The notes under the pieces are model-generated. The model worked only from the letters and a program-made list of their open reading frames with translations. It was not told where the DNA came from and ran no database searches. From assembly GCA_947476185.1 (NCBI GenBank), contig CANJPX010000004.1:40448-104447 (forward strand): a stretch of DNA of 64,000 nt. The letters are read 5' to 3'. A program made the translations under genes and the position numbers. Shown here one piece after another: positions 35,121 to 45,242 of the stretch (the first letter of the stretch is position 1; each line of letters begins with the position of its first letter). The DNA is from Bacteroidota bacterium (GTDB lineage: Bacteria > Bacteroidota > Bacteroidia > 2-12-FULL-35-15).

Positions 35121-36002
35121 TTAATTTGTATATCCAAAGCGTTTTAATTGTGTGTCATTATCACGCCAGTCTTTGTTTACTTTAACGAAAAGTTCGAGAA
35201 ACACCTGCTTTTGAAAGAACTCTTCCATGTCTTTACGAGCTTCCGTTCCAACTTTTTTCAATGCTTTTCCTTGGTGGCCAATGATAATTCCTTTTTGCGA
35301 ATCACGGACAACAAGAATTTCTGCGCGAATTTTTATGATCTTCTCTTCATCTTTATAGGATTCAACAACCACTTCAACAGAATAGGGCACTTCTTTTTTA
35401 TAGTTGGTTAGTATCTTTTCACGGATGATCTCAGATACGAAGAATTTTTCAGGCTTATCCGTTAATTGGTCCTTGTCATAAAATCCGGGGCTTTCCGGTA
35501 GTAAGGCTAAAATTCTATCAAAAACATAGGAAACATTGAATTTTTCTAAGGCTGATACAGGAATAACCTCAGCATTCGGAACTTCACTTTTCCAATATTG
35601 AACCTTCTCTTCTAATTGCTCTTGTTTGGAGAGATCTATTTTATTTACAAGTAGCAAAACTTTTGCACTGGCATTCTTGATCTTATTCAGAATCTTTTCT
35701 TCAATTTTAATATCCTCAAAAATATCAGTGACAAAAAGTATTATATCTGCATCAGTAAGGGCTGTATGAACAAATTCCATCATCGATTCCTGAAGCTTGT
35801 AATTTGGCTTCAAAACTCCCGGTGTATCGGAATAAACGATCTGGAAATCCTCGCCATTTACGATTCCCATGATACGATGACGAGTAGTTTGTGCTTTGGA
35901 TGTAATTATAGAAAGGCGTTCGCCAACCAGGACATTCATTAATGTTGATTTTCCTACGTTTGGAGAGCCAATAATATTTACAAACCCTGATTTATGTGCC
36001 AT
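35121..36002 (-). CDS. era: GTPase Era, 30S ribosome maturation factor
   Basis: Era binds the 3' end of 16S rRNA and helps 30S assembly. From the ATG at 36002 the product is 293 residues, beginning [24 protein letters not shown] motifs: G1 GSPNVGKS, G2 region TTRHRIMG, G3 DTPG, G4 NKID, followed by a C-terminal KH domain (SQKGIIIGHQGKALKKVGTEAR). The open frame extends to 36059, but those residues fall on the promoter region of the tRNA gene and are not conserved. Divergent from the tRNA and der. Confidence 0.96.
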   Translation of the reverse strand: MAHKSGFVNIIGSPNVGKSTLMNVLVGERLSIITSKAQTTRHRIMGIVNGEDFQIVYSDTPGVLKPNYKLQESMMEFVHTALTDADIILFVTDIFEDIKIEEKILNKIKNASAKVLLLVNKIDLSKQEQLEEKVQYWKSEVPNAEVIPVSALEKFNVSYVFDRILALLPESPGFYDKDQLTDKPEKFFVSEIIREKILTNYKKEVPYSVEVVVESYKDEEKIIKIRAEILVVRDSQKGIIIGHQGKALKKVGTEARKDMEEFFQKQVFLELFVKVNKDWRDNDTQLKRFGYTN

Positions 36003-36024
36003 TTTAAAAAATGTTAATAAGATA

Positions 36025-36056
36025 TTTGGAGTACAAAGAAACAAAATATATCTTTG
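36025..36056 (+). promoter_or_regulatory. perfect Bacteroidota promoter for the initiator tRNA
   Basis: TTTG (36025-36028), a 20-base spacer and TATCTTTG (36049-36056) match both consensus elements exactly. It is the best promoter in the window, as expected for a stable-RNA gene. Confidence 0.75.
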
Positions 36057-36121
36057 CACCGCAATTTAAAAAGCTAGACAAGGCTTTTCGTTCTTTAAGA
36101 CAGTCTAAAACCAAGATATAT

Positions 36122-36194
<73 letters not shown>

Positions 36195-36202
36195 CTATAA
36201 AG

Positions 36203-36231
36203 AAGCGACTCAGTGATGTGTCGCTTTTTTT
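36203..36231 (+). terminator. intrinsic terminator after tRNA-fMet
   Basis: AAGCGAC (36203-36209) and GTCGCTT (36220-36226) form a seven-base-pair stem, followed by a T run to 36231. Confidence 0.8.
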
Positions 36232-36287
36232 ATTTAATTACGAATGTGACGCGGTAATTTCCGTTATTACAAAAAAACAACAGTAAA

Positions 36288-37592
36288 TTGGCAAACATTG
36301 TAGCAATAGTAGGTCGTCCGAATGTAGGGAAATCAACCCTTTTCAATCGATTAACCGATAGCAGAAAAGCGATCGTTGATTCTGAATCCGGTGTAACCCG
36401 TGATAGACATTATGGGAAATCGGAATGGAACGGCATGGAATTCTCTGTGATCGACACCGGCGGGTATGTGAAAGGATCTGAGGATATTTTTGAAGGAGAG
36501 ATCCGCAAGCAAGTTCAATTAGCCATCGATGAAGCAAATGTTATTTTATTTGTTTTGGATGTGGCCGATGGAATCACTGATGATGATAAAGTGGTTGCTA
36601 ATATTCTAAGACGCAGCAAGAAAAAAGTATTTGTTGTTTCAAATAAGGTAGACAATTTTGTTCGTCAGGGAATGTCAGGTGAGTTTTATGCCTTAGGTTG
36701 TGGCGAGCCGTATAACGTTTCTGCAATAAGTGGAAGTGGTACCGGAGAATTGTTAGATGATGTTGTTAAGGCGCTGGATGCTGAGTTAGTTGAAGAAGAG
36801 TTGAATATCCCAAAATTTGCGATTGTTGGCCGTCCTAATGTTGGAAAATCATCCTTGATAAATACATTATTAGGAAAAGAAAGAAATATTGTAACACCCA
36901 TTGCAGGTACAACCCGTGATTCTATTAATACACGCTATACAGCTTTTGGTCATGATTTTTTATTGATAGATACTGCAGGAATCCGTAAAAAATCAAAAGT
37001 AGAGGAAGACCTGGAATTTTATTCAGTGATGAGATCTATTCGTGCAATTGAGGATTGTGATGTTTGTTTAATATTGATTGATGCAACGTTAGGGTTAGAG
37101 TCTCAAGACATAAATATCTTCCATCTTGCAGAGAAGAATCGGAAAGGAATTGTTATTGTTGTAAATAAGTGGGACTTGGTTGAAAAGACTACCAATTCAA
37201 CAAAGGAGTATGAAGAAAAGATCAGAGAAAAGCTTTCTCCTTTTAAGGATGTTCCAATTGTATTTACTTCAGCCTTAACAAAGCAACGGGTCTTAAAAGC
37301 TATTGAAATGGCTGAAAAGGTGAATGTTAATCGTACAAAATCGATCAAAACACGCGAATTGAATGATGTGATGTTACCAATTATCCAACATTCCCCGCCA
37401 GCAGCGATTAAAGGAAAATATGTAAAAGTGAAATTCATTACGCAATTACCTACACATGCTCCAACCTTTGCATTTTATTGTAATTTGCCTCAGTATGTTA
37501 CTGAATCCTATATTCGGTTTTTAGAAAACAGATTGCGTGAAAATTTTGATTTCTCCGGTGTGCCGATTCAGGTATTCATGAGAAAAAAATAA
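36288..37592 (+). CDS. der: GTPase Der (EngA), 50S ribosome assembly
   Basis: Der carries two GTPase domains in tandem and a KH-like C-terminal domain, and works in 50S subunit assembly. In this 434-residue product the first domain has GRPNVGKST near residue 8, DTGGYV and NKVD; the second has GRPNVGKSS near residue 181, [11 protein letters not shown] and NKWD. The gene starts with TTG at 36288: the residues after it ([15 protein letters not shown]) match the family N-terminus and there is no in-frame ATG upstream before a stop. Followed by a strong terminator. Confidence 0.96.
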   Translation: MANIVAIVGRPNVGKSTLFNRLTDSRKAIVDSESGVTRDRHYGKSEWNGMEFSVIDTGGYVKGSEDIFEGEIRKQVQLAIDEANVILFVLDVADGITDDDKVVANILRRSKKKVFVVSNKVDNFVRQGMSGEFYALGCGEPYNVSAISGSGTGELLDDVVKALDAELVEEELNIPKFAIVGRPNVGKSSLINTLLGKERNIVTPIAGTTRDSINTRYTAFGHDFLLIDTAGIRKKSKVEEDLEFYSVMRSIRAIEDCDVCLILIDATLGLESQDINIFHLAEKNRKGIVIVVNKWDLVEKTTNSTKEYEEKIREKLSPFKDVPIVFTSALTKQRVLKAIEMAEKVNVNRTKSIKTRELNDVMLPIIQHSPPAAIKGKYVKVKFITQLPTHAPTFAFYCNLPQYVTESYIRFLENRLRENFDFSGVPIQVFMRKK

Positions 37593-37617
37593 ATAAGAAT
37601 ATTTTTATTTTAAACCC

Positions 37618-37648
37618 AAAAAGCCCCGGCAAAATACCGGGGCTTTTT
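37618..37648. terminator. bidirectional intrinsic terminator
   Basis: AAAAGCCCCGG and CCGGGGCTTTT form a GC-rich stem with loop CAAAATA, with A and T runs on either side, so it can stop both der (plus) and the nidogen-domain gene (minus). Confidence 0.88.
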
Positions 37649-37678
37649 AGTGGAGTAATTTTGTGTTATTTCTTTATT

Positions 37679-39142
37679 TTATTTTTTTACAATTTTAATT
37701 GTTTTGCTTTTTCCTTCTTTGCTAGTTATTGTCGCAAAGTAAACACCTTTGATCAAACTGCTGATATCGATAGATTGCTGTTGTGTAGCCAATTGAGCTG
37801 TCATAACATTTTGCCCTAGCATATTTGATAATGTCAATGTTGAAGCACTTGTGAAATTGTGTTTAACTGCTATGGTTTCATTTGCAGGATTTGGATAAAT
37901 AGAAATTGATGAAGGTTGAACAATATTACTTATTCCTACTGCGAGAGATGCATCATAGTTGTTTCTGATATAAATGGTTCTTTCTGTTATCGCTGCGGGA
38001 ACTCCATTATCTGTAGCCGTGATATTTATAGGGTAGATCCCAACGGGTAACCCTGCAACAATAAATTTGCAGGCATATTCTTTATAGGTAGGAGTGGTCT
38101 TGCTTAATGTATAAGAGAAATTTGCAGGGTAGCTTGTGCAAGAGAGAGCAGCATTGACCGTTTGATCAGCCTCCGGTGTGCTAACCCCGATATTGAATTC
38201 GACTGAATCGATATATGTTAACATAGTATGAGTTGTATCTCCAGTGTAAACATCGATTGTATCGCAAATAGTATTATTGATAATAACAGGAGGGGTATTT
38301 CCAACTGAGGCAACATCAAAATACATTCCTTGATTATCTAGCCAGTCCACACTATCGCTAGCACCATAAGGCCCGTCAAAAGCAGTTCCTGAATTATCAA
38401 ATCGTCCTACCTGAAAATAACTTATCCCATCACCTTGATTAACTCCAACTGTAGCCGGAGCGCCTCCAAATCCTCCAATGCCAGAAGATGCGGCTCCAGT
38501 GGTCCATTGCATATCACCGTAACAAAATGCGGTATTTTTGCCAACTGGCAAAATCGGGTCTGTACCATCTGTTATGATCAATTGAAATGTGTTTAGTTTG
38601 TCGGTCATCGAGCTATAATAACCAACACTGTCCCATTTGATAATTATGGCTGTTGGTGTAATCTTGTAATATACTGCTCCATGTCCACGGGTGTCGACAT
38701 CAGACCAGAAAGGGGCTATCATTAAGTATGAAGGATCAGGGAAGGGGCTCGAAGAAAATGTTCCGTATGAAGTAGCAAATGAAATATTACCATTATTATT
38801 TATAAATAAGGAAGAATAGTTAATTCCATAAAAGTTGAAGTTGAAAGGTAAAGAAATCAGTCCAGTTGAGCCATCATCATTGGGCGCCATTGCTAGTGTA
38901 AACGATGTGTCTAATGGTACTAGGCAACTGCAAATAACGCTTGGTGATTTTGAAAAGGCCTTTTGAGAAGCTTTTAATAATTGTTTTCCGATAGTTAGAT
39001 CCGTAAAATTATATTGTTTTGTTTTATCAAGTTGATTAGCCTGTTTCAATGTTTCATACTGTTGGGTAGTGATATTTACAGATTTTTGCGCTGAAGCAAA
39101 AATTACAGATAAACAAGAAAGAAAGAGTAGCAGTTTTTTCAT
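37679..39142 (-). CDS. secreted nidogen-domain protein with type IX sorting tail, copy 1
   Basis: The 487-residue product has a signal peptide (KKLLLFLSCLSVIFASAQ), then a linker rich in short polar helices, and ICSCLVPLDTSF. From about residue 105 a nidogen-like (NIDO) region follows: FNFYGINYSSLFINNNGNISF, MIAPFWSDVDTRG, VYYKITPTAIIIKWDSV and NTFQLIITDG. A beta domain around 285-395 precedes a typical type A sorting tail (SIYPNPANETIAVKHNF, LTLSNMLGQNV, LIKGVYFATITSKEGKSKTIKIVKK). Secreted and probably attached to the surface by the type IX system. Closely related to the gene at 39386-40873. Confidence 0.87.
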   Translation of the reverse strand: MKKLLLFLSCLSVIFASAQKSVNITTQQYETLKQANQLDKTKQYNFTDLTIGKQLLKASQKAFSKSPSVICSCLVPLDTSFTLAMAPNDDGSTGLISLPFNFNFYGINYSSLFINNNGNISFATSYGTFSSSPFPDPSYLMIAPFWSDVDTRGHGAVYYKITPTAIIIKWDSVGYYSSMTDKLNTFQLIITDGTDPILPVGKNTAFCYGDMQWTTGAASSGIGGFGGAPATVGVNQGDGISYFQVGRFDNSGTAFDGPYGASDSVDWLDNQGMYFDVASVGNTPPVIINNTICDTIDVYTGDTTHTMLTYIDSVEFNIGVSTPEADQTVNAALSCTSYPANFSYTLSKTTPTYKEYACKFIVAGLPVGIYPINITATDNGVPAAITERTIYIRNNYDASLAVGISNIVQPSSISIYPNPANETIAVKHNFTSASTLTLSNMLGQNVMTAQLATQQQSIDISSLIKGVYFATITSKEGKSKTIKIVKK

Positions 39143-39331
39143 AATAAATTTTTATGTATTCGTAATTATACGAATTTTCTCTCACTATAGTTGCATTAAT
39201 TAGGATTGTTTTTTTCGGATCTTCCTGAAATCAAAAAAATAATTCAAAAATCGAAGAAAAGTTTATTGGAATGCTGATTCGGCAGACGCAGGCGAATTGC
39301 ATAAGAATATTTATGCGGTAGATCTATAGTC

Positions 39332-39362
39332 AAAAAGCCCCGAAATTAAGTCGGGGCTTTTT
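39332..39362. terminator. intrinsic terminator between the two nidogen-domain genes
   Basis: AAAAAGCCCCGA (39332-39343) and TCGGGGCTTTTT (39351-39362) pair perfectly around AATTAAG. It ends the transcript of the upstream copy (39386-40873), so each copy is transcribed alone. Confidence 0.85.
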
Positions 39363-39385
39363 GATTATTTTACAGTTTGTAAATA

Positions 39386-40873
39386 CTATTTTTTTACAAA
39401 TTTAATTATTTCACTTTCCCCTGCTTTGTTGGAAATTGTCGCAAAGAAAATACCTTTATTTAAACCGCTTATATCGATTGATTGTTGCTGTGTGTTTAAC
39501 TGAACATTCATCACTACTTGCCCGAGAATATTTGTTAATGACAAGTTGGATACAGTCGCAAAGTTATGTTTTACAATAATATTATCATTTGCAGGATTTG
39601 GATAAATCTTAATTGTTGTGTGTTGACTGGAACTGTTTATTCCCGTTATGAGCGGGGCCTCATAAATATTCCGGATATAAACTGTTCTTAAAGTTGAACT
39701 CACAGGAGTACCATTGTCAGTTGCTGTAATATTTATCGGATATAGTCCAACAGGTAATCCTGCAACAACAAAATTACACGCATACTCTTTGTAGGTCGGT
39801 GTATTTTTAGATAATGTATAGGATAAATTTGCGGGGTAGGTAGGACTTGTTATTGTTGCATTGATAGTTTGGCCATCTTCAGGTGTAGTAACACCAATAA
39901 AGAATTGAACAGAGTCTACGAATGATGCCATTGAATGCGTTGTGTCACCTGTGTATACATCAATTGTATCACAAATGCTATTGTTGATAACTACAGGAGG
40001 GAAATTTCCAACAGTAGCAACATCAAAATACATACCTTGGTTGTCTAACCAATCCACGCTATCATTATTTCCATATGGTCCGTCAAAAACAACTCCTTTA
40101 TTATTGAACCTTCCTACTTGAAAATAACTTATCCCATCTCCTTTGTTTACACCAACTGTTGCTGGGATTCCAGAAAACCCATTCACGCCACCAGATACTG
40201 ACCCGGTAGTCCATTGCATATCTTGATAACAAAATCCAGCATTGTCGCCAGAAGGTAAAATAGGGTCCACTCCGTCGGAGATTATCAATTGAAATGTATT
40301 TGATTTACTAAATCCCGGAAAGTGTGCGAGTCCGTTATAATAAGCAACACTGTCCCATTTTATTACCATATAAGTTGGAAAGATCTTGTAATAAACCAAG
40401 CCGCTAATAGTTGTGTCGCGCGTATCTACATCTGCCCAAAACGGAGCTATCATTTCGAAAGTAGGATCCGGAAATGGATTCGATGTAAATGAACCATAAG
40501 GAGCAGTGAATGAAATATTCCCATTATTATTTATATACAATGACGTGTAAGTGGTTCCATAAAAATTAAAGTTAAATGGGATATTAATTAAAACTGATGA
40601 ACCATCATCATTAGGAGCCATAGCAACAGTGAATGTAGCATCCAATGGAATCAGGCAACTACAAATTGCACTTGGCGATCTGTCGATTGCTTTTTGCGAA
40701 GGTCTCATACTCCGCTTTGTGAAATCAACATCAGTAAAATTATAATGCTTTGAATAATCGAGCTGATTCGCTTGTTTCAGGATATCGTATTGTTGAGTAG
40801 TAATGTTAATCGTGTTTTGTGCTTGGGTCGCAACTGCTGTTGAACAACAAAGTAATAGAAGAAGTTTTTTCAT
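39386..40873 (-). CDS. secreted nidogen-domain protein with type IX sorting tail, copy 2
   Basis: The 495-residue product matches copy 1 along its whole length: signal peptide, ITTQQYDILKQANQLDYSKHYNFTD, ICSCLIPLDATF, FNFYGTTYTSLYINNNGNISF, MIAPFWADVDTRD, DSVDWLDNQGMYFDVA, DTIDVYTGDTTHS and a type A sorting tail (KIYPNPANDNIIVKHNF to IIKFVKK). Copy 2 has small insertions after the VDTRD motif and at AHFPGF. The pair is a tandem duplication that has diverged clearly. Likely surface adhesins or matrix proteins; no catalytic motif seen. Confidence 0.87.
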   Translation of the reverse strand: MKKLLLLLCCSTAVATQAQNTINITTQQYDILKQANQLDYSKHYNFTDVDFTKRSMRPSQKAIDRSPSAICSCLIPLDATFTVAMAPNDDGSSVLINIPFNFNFYGTTYTSLYINNNGNISFTAPYGSFTSNPFPDPTFEMIAPFWADVDTRDTTISGLVYYKIFPTYMVIKWDSVAYYNGLAHFPGFSKSNTFQLIISDGVDPILPSGDNAGFCYQDMQWTTGSVSGGVNGFSGIPATVGVNKGDGISYFQVGRFNNKGVVFDGPYGNNDSVDWLDNQGMYFDVATVGNFPPVVINNSICDTIDVYTGDTTHSMASFVDSVQFFIGVTTPEDGQTINATITSPTYPANLSYTLSKNTPTYKEYACNFVVAGLPVGLYPINITATDNGTPVSSTLRTVYIRNIYEAPLITGINSSSQHTTIKIYPNPANDNIIVKHNFATVSNLSLTNILGQVVMNVQLNTQQQSIDISGLNKGIFFATISNKAGESEIIKFVKK

Positions 40874-41074
40874 GATAAAAATTTAGTGTTTCCCTGGAAT
40901 TCAAATGTCTGTACTCTCATTCGTTCCTGATAACAAATATACAGTATTATAATTTCTTTTAACAACCGAATCTGTTCAGGATTATAATTGATAAAAGGCA
41001 GATTATTACTTGATAAAAAGCAGATTAAATGTTTTTAATGGAAGTCGTTTTGATCCTGTAGAGTATTCATGGAT

Positions 41075-41686
41075 CTAGTGTTTTTTTCTCTTTAGATCCA
41101 AGTCGATTCGCAGATCAAAATTTATTAAATGCCTGTATTTGCAATCTGTTTCGAAAGATGCAAGTGCTGGTCGATACATTGCAGCAACGGAATAGTATTT
41201 ATTAAAACGGTATTCTAATCCAATTGAAAAACCTAGAGTTTGATCCACTTTTTTATAGCTTGGGATGCTGTCGAATTTGCTTTCAAAGTGGAAATTGTAA
41301 TTTGTGAAATTAAATCCTGTTACAAGATTAATATCATCATTAATTGCACGATGAAAAATTATTTCAAAATAGGAGCAACCTATATTTGTTTTAATATTCT
41401 TTTGCGAATAACTATTAGTTGATATTGGAGCGGATAGATCATCTGTTGTGCTTACATTAAAAGAAAATTTACCATACTCATTCTTATAATATGCTGCGAT
41501 TCCTAAACCGAAAAAGCCGAATGTTTTATTTGTTCTGTTATGATAATAATCTACATAATCATAATAATTTATCCAGGGAAGTGAAAAAGTAATGCCGATG
41601 TTTGAATTGCTCTTGACTATATAGGTTTGTCCATTACAAGGAAGAATAAGTAATAATGGAAAAAGAAGAACAATTATTGATTTCAT
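41075..41686 (-). CDS. uncharacterised outer-membrane beta-barrel protein
   Basis: The 203-residue product has a signal peptide (MKSIIVLLFPLLLILPCNGQ) and then alternating amphipathic strands rich in Y, F and N (GFFGLGIAAYYKNEYGKFSFNVS, GFNFTNYNFHFESKF, LGFSIGLEYRFNKYYSVAAMYRPAL), ending with HLINFDLRIDLDLKRKKH. This is the pattern of a small 8-strand barrel of the type common in Bacteroidota. Function unknown. Confidence 0.7.
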   Translation of the reverse strand: MKSIIVLLFPLLLILPCNGQTYIVKSNSNIGITFSLPWINYYDYVDYYHNRTNKTFGFFGLGIAAYYKNEYGKFSFNVSTTDDLSAPISTNSYSQKNIKTNIGCSYFEIIFHRAINDDINLVTGFNFTNYNFHFESKFDSIPSYKKVDQTLGFSIGLEYRFNKYYSVAAMYRPALASFETDCKYRHLINFDLRIDLDLKRKKH

Positions 41687-41733
41687 AAAGGTTATTGATA
41701 ACAGCTAACTAAAGTAATGAATTTACGGTAAAT

Positions 41734-41774
41734 AAAAAACGCCCCACTCCTGATTTTTGGAATGAGGCGTTTTT
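41734..41774 (-). terminator. intrinsic terminator after metK
   Basis: On the minus strand AAAAACGCC and GGCGTTTTT, extended inward by CATTCC / GGAGTG with one bulge on each side, form a long stem followed by T. Positioned 14 bases after the metK stop. Confidence 0.75.
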
Positions 41775-41787
41775 AATAAATAGTTAT

Positions 41788-43041
41788 TTATTTCAATTTG
41801 AATGCAGCTTTCACTTTTTTAACATAGTCAAGTTTTTCCCAAGTGAATAACTCTACTTTTAATGTTTTTATTTTTCCATCAGGTGATTTGAATGTCTTCG
41901 TTACGATTTCATTCTTTCTTCCCATGTGGCCGTATGCAGCAGTTTCACTATAAATAGGAGTGCGTAATTTGAAACGTTGCTCGATAAAGTATGGGCGCAT
42001 ATCAAATACACCTTCAACAATTTTTGCAATTTGTCCATCGTTCATTTTTACTTTGGAGGTTCCATAAGTATCAATGAAAATACCCATTGGTTGAGCAACA
42101 CCGATAGCATAGGATACCTGAACTAATACTTCTGTGCAAACACCCGCAGCAACTAAGTTTTTTGCAATGTGACGAGTAGCATAAGCAGCAGAGCGGTCAA
42201 CTTTTGAAGGGTCTTTACCTGAAAAAGCACCACCACCGTGAGCTCCTTTTCCACCATAGGTGTCAACAATGATCTTACGACCAGTTAATCCTGTATCACC
42301 GTGTGGTCCACCAATAACAAATTTGCCGGTTGGGTTGATGTGATAATTTATCTTGTTATTAAATAAATGAGCGTATTTAGGATAATTCTTTTTTACGCGT
42401 GGAATAAGGATGTCGATAATATCTTTTTTAATCTTTGCTAACATTTTCGGTTCAGCATCAAAATCATCATGTTGTGTTGAAACAACAATTGCATCAATGC
42501 GGACAGGAACATTGTTATCATTGTATTCTAATGTCACTTGTGATTTAGCATCCGGGCGAAGATATTTTATCTCTTTATTTTCTCTGCGAAGTGCAGCCAA
42601 TTCTAATAATATGCCATGAGCAAGATCTAAAGCAAGAGGCATGTAGTTTGCCGTTTCGTTTGTTGCATATCCGAACATCATCCCTTGGTCACCTGCACCT
42701 TGTTCTTCTTTTTTCTTTCTGTCTACACCTTGGTTAATATCAGCAGATTGTTCGTGGATCGCAGATAAGATACCGCAAGAGTTCGCTTCAAACATATATT
42801 CTGATTTTGTATATCCTATTTTACGGATAACTTCACGTGCAATTTCTTGTACATCTAAATATGCTTTGGATTTTACTTCCCCTGCAAGTATTACCTGACC
42901 TGTTGTAACCAGTGTTTCACAAGCAACTTTCGACTGTGGGTCAAAAGCTAAAAAGTTATCAATAAGCGCATCAGAAATCTGATCTGCTACTTTGTCCGGA
43001 TGTCCTTCCGAAACTGATTCAGATGTAAATAAATATCCCAT
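41788..43041 (-). CDS. metK: S-adenosylmethionine synthetase
   Basis: MetK makes S-adenosylmethionine from methionine and ATP. The 417-residue product begins [28 protein letters not shown] with the ATP-site histidine and aspartate. It contains [40 protein letters not shown] and [29 protein letters not shown]. Length is a little above the E. coli enzyme, as usual in this phylum. No SAM riboswitch is evident in the 96-base upstream gap. Confidence 0.97.
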   Translation of the reverse strand: MGYLFTSESVSEGHPDKVADQISDALIDNFLAFDPQSKVACETLVTTGQVILAGEVKSKAYLDVQEIAREVIRKIGYTKSEYMFEANSCGILSAIHEQSADINQGVDRKKKEEQGAGDQGMMFGYATNETANYMPLALDLAHGILLELAALRRENKEIKYLRPDAKSQVTLEYNDNNVPVRIDAIVVSTQHDDFDAEPKMLAKIKKDIIDILIPRVKKNYPKYAHLFNNKINYHINPTGKFVIGGPHGDTGLTGRKIIVDTYGGKGAHGGGAFSGKDPSKVDRSAAYATRHIAKNLVAAGVCTEVLVQVSYAIGVAQPMGIFIDTYGTSKVKMNDGQIAKIVEGVFDMRPYFIEQRFKLRTPIYSETAAYGHMGRKNEIVTKTFKSPDGKIKTLKVELFTWEKLDYVKKVKAAFKLK

Positions 43042-43137
43042 TTATTCTATTTTTTTAAGTGATTAGTTTAGTTTTTTTTAACGAGCGCTAAAGTACAATT
43101 TATTAAGTAATAGGAAAACAAATTGATTATCTTTTAT

Positions 43138-45192
43138 TTACCAAATTTTCACCCTTATATTTTCATCGCGGTACATCTTGTCTCCTTTTTTAATATTGAA
43201 TGCTTTGTAAAATGCATCATTATCTGAAAGAGGTCCGTTTATCCTAAATTCAGCTGGTGAGTGGACATCACTCATGATTTGTTTTGCTAATGAAGCATCC
43301 GTTCTGTTAACCATCCAAGCATAGCCATATGCTAAGAAATATCGCTGGTCGGCGGTGTAGCCATTTATTAATTCGGTGGATTGCCCTTGCTTCGTTTTTT
43401 TGAAAGCTTCATAACCCATAATTACTCCACCCAGGTCGGCAATGTTTTCACCTTGTGTATTTTCGCCTCTTACATGGATACTATCTAATACTGTGTAATT
43501 ATTAAATTGCTCCACAATCAGTTTTGTTTTCGCTACAAATTTTTCTCTGTCCTCTTTTGTCCACCAATCCTTTAAATTTCCATTCTCATCATATAAACTT
43601 CCCTGGTCATCAAAGCCATGTGTTATTTCATGTCCGAAGGTAGAACCTCCGATTATGCCATATAATATAGCATCATCAGGCATACGGCCTTCAAATCCAG
43701 GTACAATAATGTTACACGCTGGAACAACAATTTCATTGCTTGCCGGATTATAATATGCATTATATGTTTGAGGATACATATCCCATTCTGTCAGATCTAC
43801 AGGCTTTCCATATTTACTGATCATGAAATTATATTCCCATTTATCAATATTTATTTTGTTTTGGAGATAGCTGTCACGACTTATTTCCAAAGTCGACATG
43901 TCTTTCCATTTGTCGGGATATCCGACTTTCATTACTATTTTATTCAATTTGCTTAATGCTTTTTGTTTGGTGGCATCACTCATCCAATCTAAATTCTTAA
44001 TATGTTCAGCATAAATATCTCTGATGTTATTTCCTATCTCCAATAATTTTTCTTTGGTGCCTTTAGGTAAATATTCTTCCACATATATTTGTCCGATCAA
44101 TTCGCCTAATGTGGCATCGGTAATGTTTACAATTCTTTTCCAGCGAGGTTTTTGTTCTTTAATACCATCTAAAACAGTTGAATAAAAATAAAAATTCTGA
44201 TCTTCTATTTTTTTATTCATTGTGTTGGCATAATTATTAAGGAGTGTCCATCTTAAATATGCTTTCCAATCATTTATATTAACTTTCTTGATTGTTGATT
44301 CAAGTTGTGTAAAAAATTCGGGTTGCCCTACCACAACAGAGTCAATGTTCTTTAATCCTAATTGCGTAAGTGTTTCGGTCCAATTGATAGATGGATTAGT
44401 TTTGTTGAAAGACGCGACAGACATTTTATTGTAATTTTTGTAAGGGTCTCTCAAGTCTTCCATTTTTCTGGATGCTTTTGCAAGCATTGATTCTATTGAC
44501 ATAACAACGGTGCTATTGTTTTTTGCAAGTGTTGTTTCTGTTCCGGTCATTTCAAATATATTTTGGATATGCGCAACATATTCTTTACGGATATTTGTTG
44601 TTCGTTCATCGGTATTGAAATAGTAATCACGCTCAGGAAGTCCAAGCCTTGCTTGCCCTAGAGATACGACATATTTTGCACTGTTTTTGTCATCACGTGA
44701 AACGGAAAATCCAAACATGGTTTTTACGTCCATTGTAAATAAATGAGAAACAGTTGCTAATAGTTCGGTGGTGTTCTTAATGGCATCGATTCTCGCCAAC
44801 TCCTCATTTAAAGGAGAAAAATTCGTCTTCTCAATATTTGATGAATCCATACCACTGAAATAAAGATCGCCAATTTTTTGTTTGTTACTTCCTTTTTTGG
44901 ATTTACTATCAGCGGCTGACGATTCGCAAATTTTCCGGATAGACTCATTTATTGTATCCTGAATTGTTTGGAATATTCCATTGCTTTTTTCGGAAGATGG
45001 TATAGGATGTTTTTTAAACCATCCATTATTTGCATACAGGAAGAAATTTTCTCCCGGGGCAATCGAGGAATCAATATTAGTAATGATGGGGTCAATAAAA
45101 ACCGTTTCTGTTTCTGTTTTTTTCTCTGGGTTGTTGCAAGCATAAAAATTGATTGCAATTACCGCAGCGGAAATGATTAGTGTTTTTTTCAT
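43138..45192 (-). CDS. M13 family zinc metallopeptidase, lipoprotein
   Basis: The 684-residue neprilysin-like peptidase carries the zinc motif HEITH at 521-525 (TFGHEITHGFDDQGS) and the third ligand in ENIADLGG (E582). The family's NAYYNPASNEIVVPACNI segment precedes it, and the C-terminus ends in RVKIW, close to the CxxW ending of the family. The N-terminus has a lipobox, MKKTLIISAAVIAINFYAC, so it is probably a periplasm- or surface-facing lipoprotein. M13 enzymes cut short oligopeptides. Confidence 0.94.
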   Translation of the reverse strand: MKKTLIISAAVIAINFYACNNPEKKTETETVFIDPIITNIDSSIAPGENFFLYANNGWFKKHPIPSSEKSNGIFQTIQDTINESIRKICESSAADSKSKKGSNKQKIGDLYFSGMDSSNIEKTNFSPLNEELARIDAIKNTTELLATVSHLFTMDVKTMFGFSVSRDDKNSAKYVVSLGQARLGLPERDYYFNTDERTTNIRKEYVAHIQNIFEMTGTETTLAKNNSTVVMSIESMLAKASRKMEDLRDPYKNYNKMSVASFNKTNPSINWTETLTQLGLKNIDSVVVGQPEFFTQLESTIKKVNINDWKAYLRWTLLNNYANTMNKKIEDQNFYFYSTVLDGIKEQKPRWKRIVNITDATLGELIGQIYVEEYLPKGTKEKLLEIGNNIRDIYAEHIKNLDWMSDATKQKALSKLNKIVMKVGYPDKWKDMSTLEISRDSYLQNKINIDKWEYNFMISKYGKPVDLTEWDMYPQTYNAYYNPASNEIVVPACNIIVPGFEGRMPDDAILYGIIGGSTFGHEITHGFDDQGSLYDENGNLKDWWTKEDREKFVAKTKLIVEQFNNYTVLDSIHVRGENTQGENIADLGGVIMGYEAFKKTKQGQSTELINGYTADQRYFLAYGYAWMVNRTDASLAKQIMSDVHSPAEFRINGPLSDNDAFYKAFNIKKGDKMYRDENIRVKIW

Positions 45193-45242
45193 TGGTTTGT
45201 TTCCTTTTGTATTGTCAGGTTCTAGAGTGTTATTTTTCTGAA

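Noticed and set aside
36003..36059. Upstream extension of era
   Set aside because: Falls on the tRNA promoter and lacks similarity to Era; the ATG at 36002 fits.
39143..39385. GC-rich patch near 39282 as possible foreign insert
   Set aside because: Too short, and without repeats or frames; probably ordinary spacer.
43042..43137. Possible SAM riboswitch ahead of metK
   Set aside because: Only 96 AT-rich bases; no conserved stems or core motifs of a known SAM aptamer visible.
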